Below, piece by piece: positions 33,484-37,265 of a stretch of 37,265 nucleotides of DNA. A program made the translations under genes and the position numbers. How positions within the stretch are numbered: the stretch's first letter is position 1; every line of letters begins with the position of its first letter. Under the pieces are notes generated by a model. It worked only from the letters and a program-made list of their open reading frames with translations, was not told where the DNA came from and did no database searches. The DNA lies in the IMG/VR virus record IMGVR_UViG_3300010885_006157, positions 1 through 37,265 of that record. One strand, written 5' to 3'. This stretch comes from a virus.

Positions 33484-35769
33484 ATGACAAAGAACGAAAT
33501 ACTTAAAAAACATGGTTTAACAGAGCAGGAGTTTTATGCTAAATACCCTACTCAAGAATCATATATGCAAGAGTTTGGTGAAGGTGGTACTATCCATATT
33601 AAACCAGAGAATAAAGGTAAGTTTACAGCTTATAAACAAAGAACAGGTAAGACTACAGAAGAAGCTTTACATAGTCCTAATGCTCATGTAAGACAAATGG
33701 CTAACTTTGCAAGAAATGCAGCTAAGTGGAAACATGAAAAAGGTGGAGTTGTAGATAATATTCAATTAGGTTTAGATGCAGCTCAATTTATACCTGGTAT
33801 TGGAGAAGCTGCTTATTTAGCTAGTTTACCTTTTACCACTTATGATGTAGCCAAAAATCTTTATAATACGAATTATAAACAAGCGGGTATGGATGCTTTA
33901 GGTTATATACCCGGATTAAAAGCATTTAAATATGGAGTAAAAGGAAACAAAATACTTGATACTACTAGTAAGTTAGCTAAACAATATAAAAAAGTAAATA
34001 ATGTAGTCAATGGAGTTAATCTGACAAATGATGCTAGAAAAAAAGCAGATGGTGGTATGATGAAGTCAAGTAGAATAACTCCTGAAATTACTAGACTAGA
34101 TAATGGTGGACAAATGAATTATTATAACAATCAGATTAATAAAGAAAATGCTTTAGCTACAGGATTACTTCAAACAGGACTAGGATTAGCTGGTACAGCA
34201 ATTGGAGGTCCAGCTGGAGGTATGGTAGGTAGTTCATTAGGTTCTGCAGTTGGTGGATTATTTGAACAAGGAGGTCCACTTACTAAATATAATGGATTAA
34301 AACATTCAGAAGGAGGTATTGCTTTAGGTAATACAGGTAACGAAGTTGAAGATAAAGAAACTAGAATAGGAGATTTTATTTTTTCTGAAAAACTAAAAGC
34401 TAATAAAAATACATCATTTGCAGATATGAGTAAAAAGATTGAAAAACAAACTGTAGGTAGAAGAGATAATGATAAAATATCTAAAACTACTTTTGATAGA
34501 AAAATAGGAGCTTTAGCTGAAAAACAAGAAGCTAGTAAAGCTGTTAATGGTATGTCAAATACTACAAATAAGTTTGAAGGAGGTACTAATAATTTAAGTG
34601 GTAAAAATCCTTACTCAAATCCTTACAGAGATAATAGTTATTTACAACCTTATACTTATAATAGTAAACCTTCATTTATGAATATACCAAGTAGTATAAA
34701 TACTCCGGTAGAACAACCTAATAATTCAAGATTTAATTTTGAACCTATAGAACCTAAAAATCCTATACTTATTATGGATAAAGCTCTTGTTAATCCTAAT
34801 TTTACACCTAAACCTTTAAATCGTATTATGCCTAACAGTATTCAAAATCCTGGTTTAGGTAAAATGCCTAATTATTCTCCATTAAACCCAGATGGATCTT
34901 TGTCAGTAAAAAGACCTTTTAAAAATATGCCTGGTAATAAATTATATTATAACTTTAATAATAAAGAGTATAATCCAGAATCTAAATATATAGAACCTAT
35001 TACAAAAAATCCTGCTACAAAAGATAAAAAACAAATGGATTTATCTTGGTTAAATCCTGCTTTACAAATGGGTCTATCTTCATTAGGTAATTACAAACCT
35101 TTGACTGTTAAAAACTATCAAATGAAACCAGACTTGTTAGATAGTACTCAAGCTAAGAAAGAAAACAGAGATGCTTTTTCTGGATTAAATTCAGACTTAG
35201 CTACAAGTGGATTAACTGGTGGACAATATTTAGCTAGTAGAATGGGATCTGCAGCTCAACAAGCAGGTGAAAATGCTAAAATTGATAATGTTTATAGAAC
35301 AGCTAATGTTGGTATTAAAAATCAATTTAAGCAAATGAATACTGCTACTGATAAAGAAGTTCAAGAATTAAATGCTAGAGAAATTGATGCAAGTAAAACA
35401 GCTAAACAATTTAGAAATCAAAATATTGCTTCAGCTCTTGGACAAGCTAGACAAGATAAAATAAGTGAATTAAAAGTATTAAATCCTGATTATGAGTGGA
35501 CTACAGATAGATTTGGAAGAAAGATCAATCAACGTAGAATTCCTGGTACACAAACTGAAACTCCTAATTATGCAAGTCAAAATCCTTTTAATAATAGTAC
35601 AAATACTACTACAAATACTACTACTACTACTGTAAAAGAAACTCCAGCTAGCGAAACTAAAAAATCAACTAGTCCTGCTAATCCTCCAACTGTAACTGCC
35701 TCAACTACTACAACTACTACTGGAGCAACAAAAAAGAAACCAAAAAACAACAAAACAAAAGGAAGATAA
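33484..35769 (+). CDS. Second large internal virion (cargo) protein
   Basis: 761 residues. The N-terminus, with GEGGTIHIKPENKGKFTAYK and TGKTTEEALHSPNAHVRQMANFARNAAKWKHEKGG (over residues 32-88), is a block common in crAss-like cargo proteins. Two hydrophobic regions follow: IPGIGEAAYLASLPFTTYDVA (about 102-122), and a glycine-zipper stretch at about 226-262 (GLLQTGLGLAGTAIGGPAGG...VGGLF) of the kind that inserts in membranes. Acidic- or basic-flanked GG motifs occur at 34-35, 87-88 and several later places. The last 60 residues are Thr/Asn/Lys-rich and probably disordered. It is likely a pore or conduit component delivered with the genome; no enzyme motif is seen. Confidence 0.65.
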   Translation: MTKNEILKKHGLTEQEFYAKYPTQESYMQEFGEGGTIHIKPENKGKFTAYKQRTGKTTEEALHSPNAHVRQMANFARNAAKWKHEKGGVVDNIQLGLDAAQFIPGIGEAAYLASLPFTTYDVAKNLYNTNYKQAGMDALGYIPGLKAFKYGVKGNKILDTTSKLAKQYKKVNNVVNGVNLTNDARKKADGGMMKSSRITPEITRLDNGGQMNYYNNQINKENALATGLLQTGLGLAGTAIGGPAGGMVGSSLGSAVGGLFEQGGPLTKYNGLKHSEGGIALGNTGNEVEDKETRIGDFIFSEKLKANKNTSFADMSKKIEKQTVGRRDNDKISKTTFDRKIGALAEKQEASKAVNGMSNTTNKFEGGTNNLSGKNPYSNPYRDNSYLQPYTYNSKPSFMNIPSSINTPVEQPNNSRFNFEPIEPKNPILIMDKALVNPNFTPKPLNRIMPNSIQNPGLGKMPNYSPLNPDGSLSVKRPFKNMPGNKLYYNFNNKEYNPESKYIEPITKNPATKDKKQMDLSWLNPALQMGLSSLGNYKPLTVKNYQMKPDLLDSTQAKKENRDAFSGLNSDLATSGLTGGQYLASRMGSAAQQAGENAKIDNVYRTANVGIKNQFKQMNTATDKEVQELNAREIDASKTAKQFRNQNIASALGQARQDKISELKVLNPDYEWTTDRFGRKINQRRIPGTQTETPNYASQNPFNNSTNTTTNTTTTTVKETPASETKKSTSPANPPTVTASTTTTTTGATKKKPKNNKTKGR

Positions 35770-35810
35770 AAAAAATAAATAGTAATAAATTATTTAAAAA
35801 AAATAAGTAA

Positions 35811-35842
35811 TTTGTTACTTTAAATTAATTAATATATATTTG
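35811..35842 (+). promoter_or_regulatory. Bacteroidota-type promoter, P5
   Basis: TTTG (35811-35814), a 20-base spacer, then TATATTTG (35835-35842): an exact match. The -33 TTTG is the loop of a perfect 6-bp inverted repeat, AAGTAA (35805-35810) and TTACTT (35815-35820). The start site would be within about 9 bases of the box, so the ATG at 35851 would have almost no leader. Confidence 0.7.
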
Positions 35843-35850
35843 CACAAACA

Positions 35851-37265
35851 ATGAGATACTTTCAACCTAAAGAATATCAATATGTAAGTCAATATACTCC
35901 AGCTATGATGGAGTTAGACTATAGAAAAGGGCAAGAACTTCTTAAACAAGAAGATGCTTTTAGTAAAGATTTATTTGATGCTAGTAATAATTATATAATT
36001 AGAAATCCAGGACATTTATCTAAACAAGAAGATGTAGATAAAGCTAATAATTTTTTTAAATCTAACTTAGATAAAATATCAACTGAAGTTAATTCAGGTA
36101 AATTAAATGCTAGAGAAGGAGTTAATAGAATTAAACAATTATCTGATTTTTATAAAACTGATAAATCAGTACAAGGTTTATTAATGGATAGTCAAGCTAC
36201 TTGGGGAGAAAAAGGTTTTGAAGCTCAAAGAAGTACTGGTAAACTCAAACAAGGAGTAGGAGCATTTGGGCCTCAAGGTAGACCTGGATCTGTTTATATT
36301 GATGAAAGTAATAATTTACATGTAGAAAAAGCTGATGCTTCTCAATTAAAAGATTTAGTAGGTGCAGGTGCTTATGGAGTTGAAATTCCTAAAAATGCTT
36401 TAGAAAAATATAAAGAGTTTTATAGTTATATTAAACCAGAAACTATTGCACAAGAAATTGAAAGACCTGGATTTAGTATTAATAAAGACGGTCAAAATTA
36501 TGTTTATTCTACAAATAAAGGATCTTTTACTAGAGAAGAAGTTACTAGACAAGCTTTAAGAAATTTAGCTACTCCTTTTGTAAATGCTAATATGGAAACT
36601 AATCCTGACTATGAATGGGATAGAAGAATAAATATGACAGATGTTTATGGATTTGATGCAGCTAAAGAAAAAGAAATTGATAGAGTAGTTGATAGTTTCC
36701 CTGGTTATTATAAAAAAGAAGAAACTAAAGATGAGGCTACAATTAATCCTTTTGGATCTACTTCTAGTGAGGCTGATAAAAAGAAGAGAGAAATAAGAAC
36801 ACCTGGAGTACCTAATGCTAATCCTGAAAAAACAATAGGTGTAGATATTAATGACTTTATACAACAAGTTCCTGTTAAATTACCATCTAGTTCTTCATTA
36901 ACAATGGGTACAGAAAATAATGAAAAATTACAAACTGAGCCTATACAAATTTTTAATTTACCTGAAGATAAAAGAAGAATAGCTTTAGAATATGCTAAAC
37001 AAAATCCTAAATGGAAAAATATAGTAAAAAATCCTAATAAAAGATATTCTAATTTAGATTCTTTTTATTCAGAAATGAATAATTCTGACTATTTTAAAAA
37101 TTTACAAAAGCATATTGTAAGATCAAATACTACTGTTACACCTATTAATCCTGGAGCAGATGATTGGAAACAATTATTTGGCGATAATAATACTGTATCT
37201 TTAGAAGATTTAACTACTAATAGCAATTTTGCTAATACTAGATTTTACAATTTACAAGATAAAAA
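35851..37265 (+). CDS. Large internal virion protein, N-terminal part (cut by window end)
   Basis: Open from the ATG at 35851 to the last base: 471 codons and no stop. The start MRYFQPKEYQYVSQYTPAMM resembles the conserved 'Y-V-S-Q-x-x-P' opening of large internal proteins in Bacteroidota phages, which supports this ATG over those at 35905 and 35908. The rest is helical and charged (ELDYRKGQELLKQEDAFSKDLFDASN; KQEDVDKANNFFKSNLDKIS) with GxFGPQGRPGSVYID near 135-150. In crAss-like genomes this position is followed by very large cargo and virion RNA polymerase genes, so it may be cargo or the start of that set. No polymerase motif is visible in this part. Confidence 0.75.
   Translation, partial: MRYFQPKEYQYVSQYTPAMMELDYRKGQELLKQEDAFSKDLFDASNNYIIRNPGHLSKQEDVDKANNFFKSNLDKISTEVNSGKLNAREGVNRIKQLSDFYKTDKSVQGLLMDSQATWGEKGFEAQRSTGKLKQGVGAFGPQGRPGSVYIDESNNLHVEKADASQLKDLVGAGAYGVEIPKNALEKYKEFYSYIKPETIAQEIERPGFSINKDGQNYVYSTNKGSFTREEVTRQALRNLATPFVNANMETNPDYEWDRRINMTDVYGFDAAKEKEIDRVVDSFPGYYKKEETKDEATINPFGSTSSEADKKKREIRTPGVPNANPEKTIGVDINDFIQQVPVKLPSSSSLTMGTENNEKLQTEPIQIFNLPEDKRRIALEYAKQNPKWKNIVKNPNKRYSNLDSFYSEMNNSDYFKNLQKHIVRSNTTVTPINPGADDWKQLFGDNNTVSLEDLTTNSNFANTRFYNLQDK

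Noticed and set aside
35590-35740. Repeated ACT/ACA triplets as a possible regulatory repeat
   Set aside because: They encode a Thr-rich, probably disordered protein tail in frame; no separate function is needed to explain them.
36565-36867. Minus-strand frame of 100 residues
   Set aside because: It is antisense to the large open + strand gene, and its composition is the mirror of that gene's lysine/glutamate codons.
1-37265. CRISPR arrays, insertion sequences, integrase or attachment sites
   Set aside because: No regularly spaced repeats, transposase or recombinase genes, or long terminal repeats were seen; the two homing-type endonuclease genes are the only mobile elements supported.

Overview
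The window looks like the late (structural) half of an AT-rich, tailed double-stranded DNA phage of the crAss-like group (order Crassvirales) infecting a Bacteroidota host. Three things point there. The gene order is terminase large subunit, 845-residue portal, small zincin, acidic scaffold, 501-residue major capsid protein, head/tail proteins, fibres, lysis genes, ring-like tail proteins, a 1603-residue muzzle-type tail protein, and then very large internal 'cargo' proteins. Five promoters match the unusual Bacteroidota form TTTG-N19/20-TANNTTTG rather than an E. coli-like -35/-10. The cargo proteins carry sequence stretches typical of crAss-like phages. All convincing genes lie on the + strand, are tightly packed, often with TAATG or ATGA junctions, and read with the standard bacterial code.

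Layout. 1-547 is non-coding: a consensus promoter at 144-175 fires into about 300 bases of foldable sequence with no convincing gene (candidate structured RNA), and a second promoter at 495-526 drives the first gene. 548-2494 is a run of small genes: a helix-turn-helix-like protein, a DUF2829/Tad2-like candidate anti-Thoeris protein, a zinc-ribbon protein, a membrane protein and a GroES-like co-chaperonin. 2494-7661 holds the packaging proteins and portal. 7661-10660 holds a small HExxH protein, scaffold and major capsid protein. 10727-14567 holds head or head-tail proteins, interrupted by a GIY-YIG homing endonuclease. A factor-independent terminator follows at 14588-14625. 14639-20625 encodes fibre-type proteins, one collagen-like and one of 1031 residues. 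20627-23798 is a membrane/lysis cassette: several small membrane proteins, an M15 endolysin and a likely one-piece spanin, with a DUF723/GIY-YIG endonuclease gene inserted. 23798-30656 builds the tail (ring-like proteins, HU/IHF-like protein, muzzle). 30656 to the end encodes three large internal virion proteins, the last with its own promoter and cut by the window edge.

How it works together. Packaging motor and portal, scaffold and capsid protein build the head; ring and muzzle proteins build a short tail; fibres bind the host; the large cargo proteins are probably ejected with the DNA. Arginine codon choice marks the capsid protein and the 528-residue protein at 12981 as the probable most abundant products. 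The most notable points are the Tad2-like gene in a virion operon, the promoter-driven leader RNA, inverted repeats built into several late promoters, the predicted unimolecular spanin, and metalloprotease motifs plus recurring double-glycine motifs in or near virion proteins.
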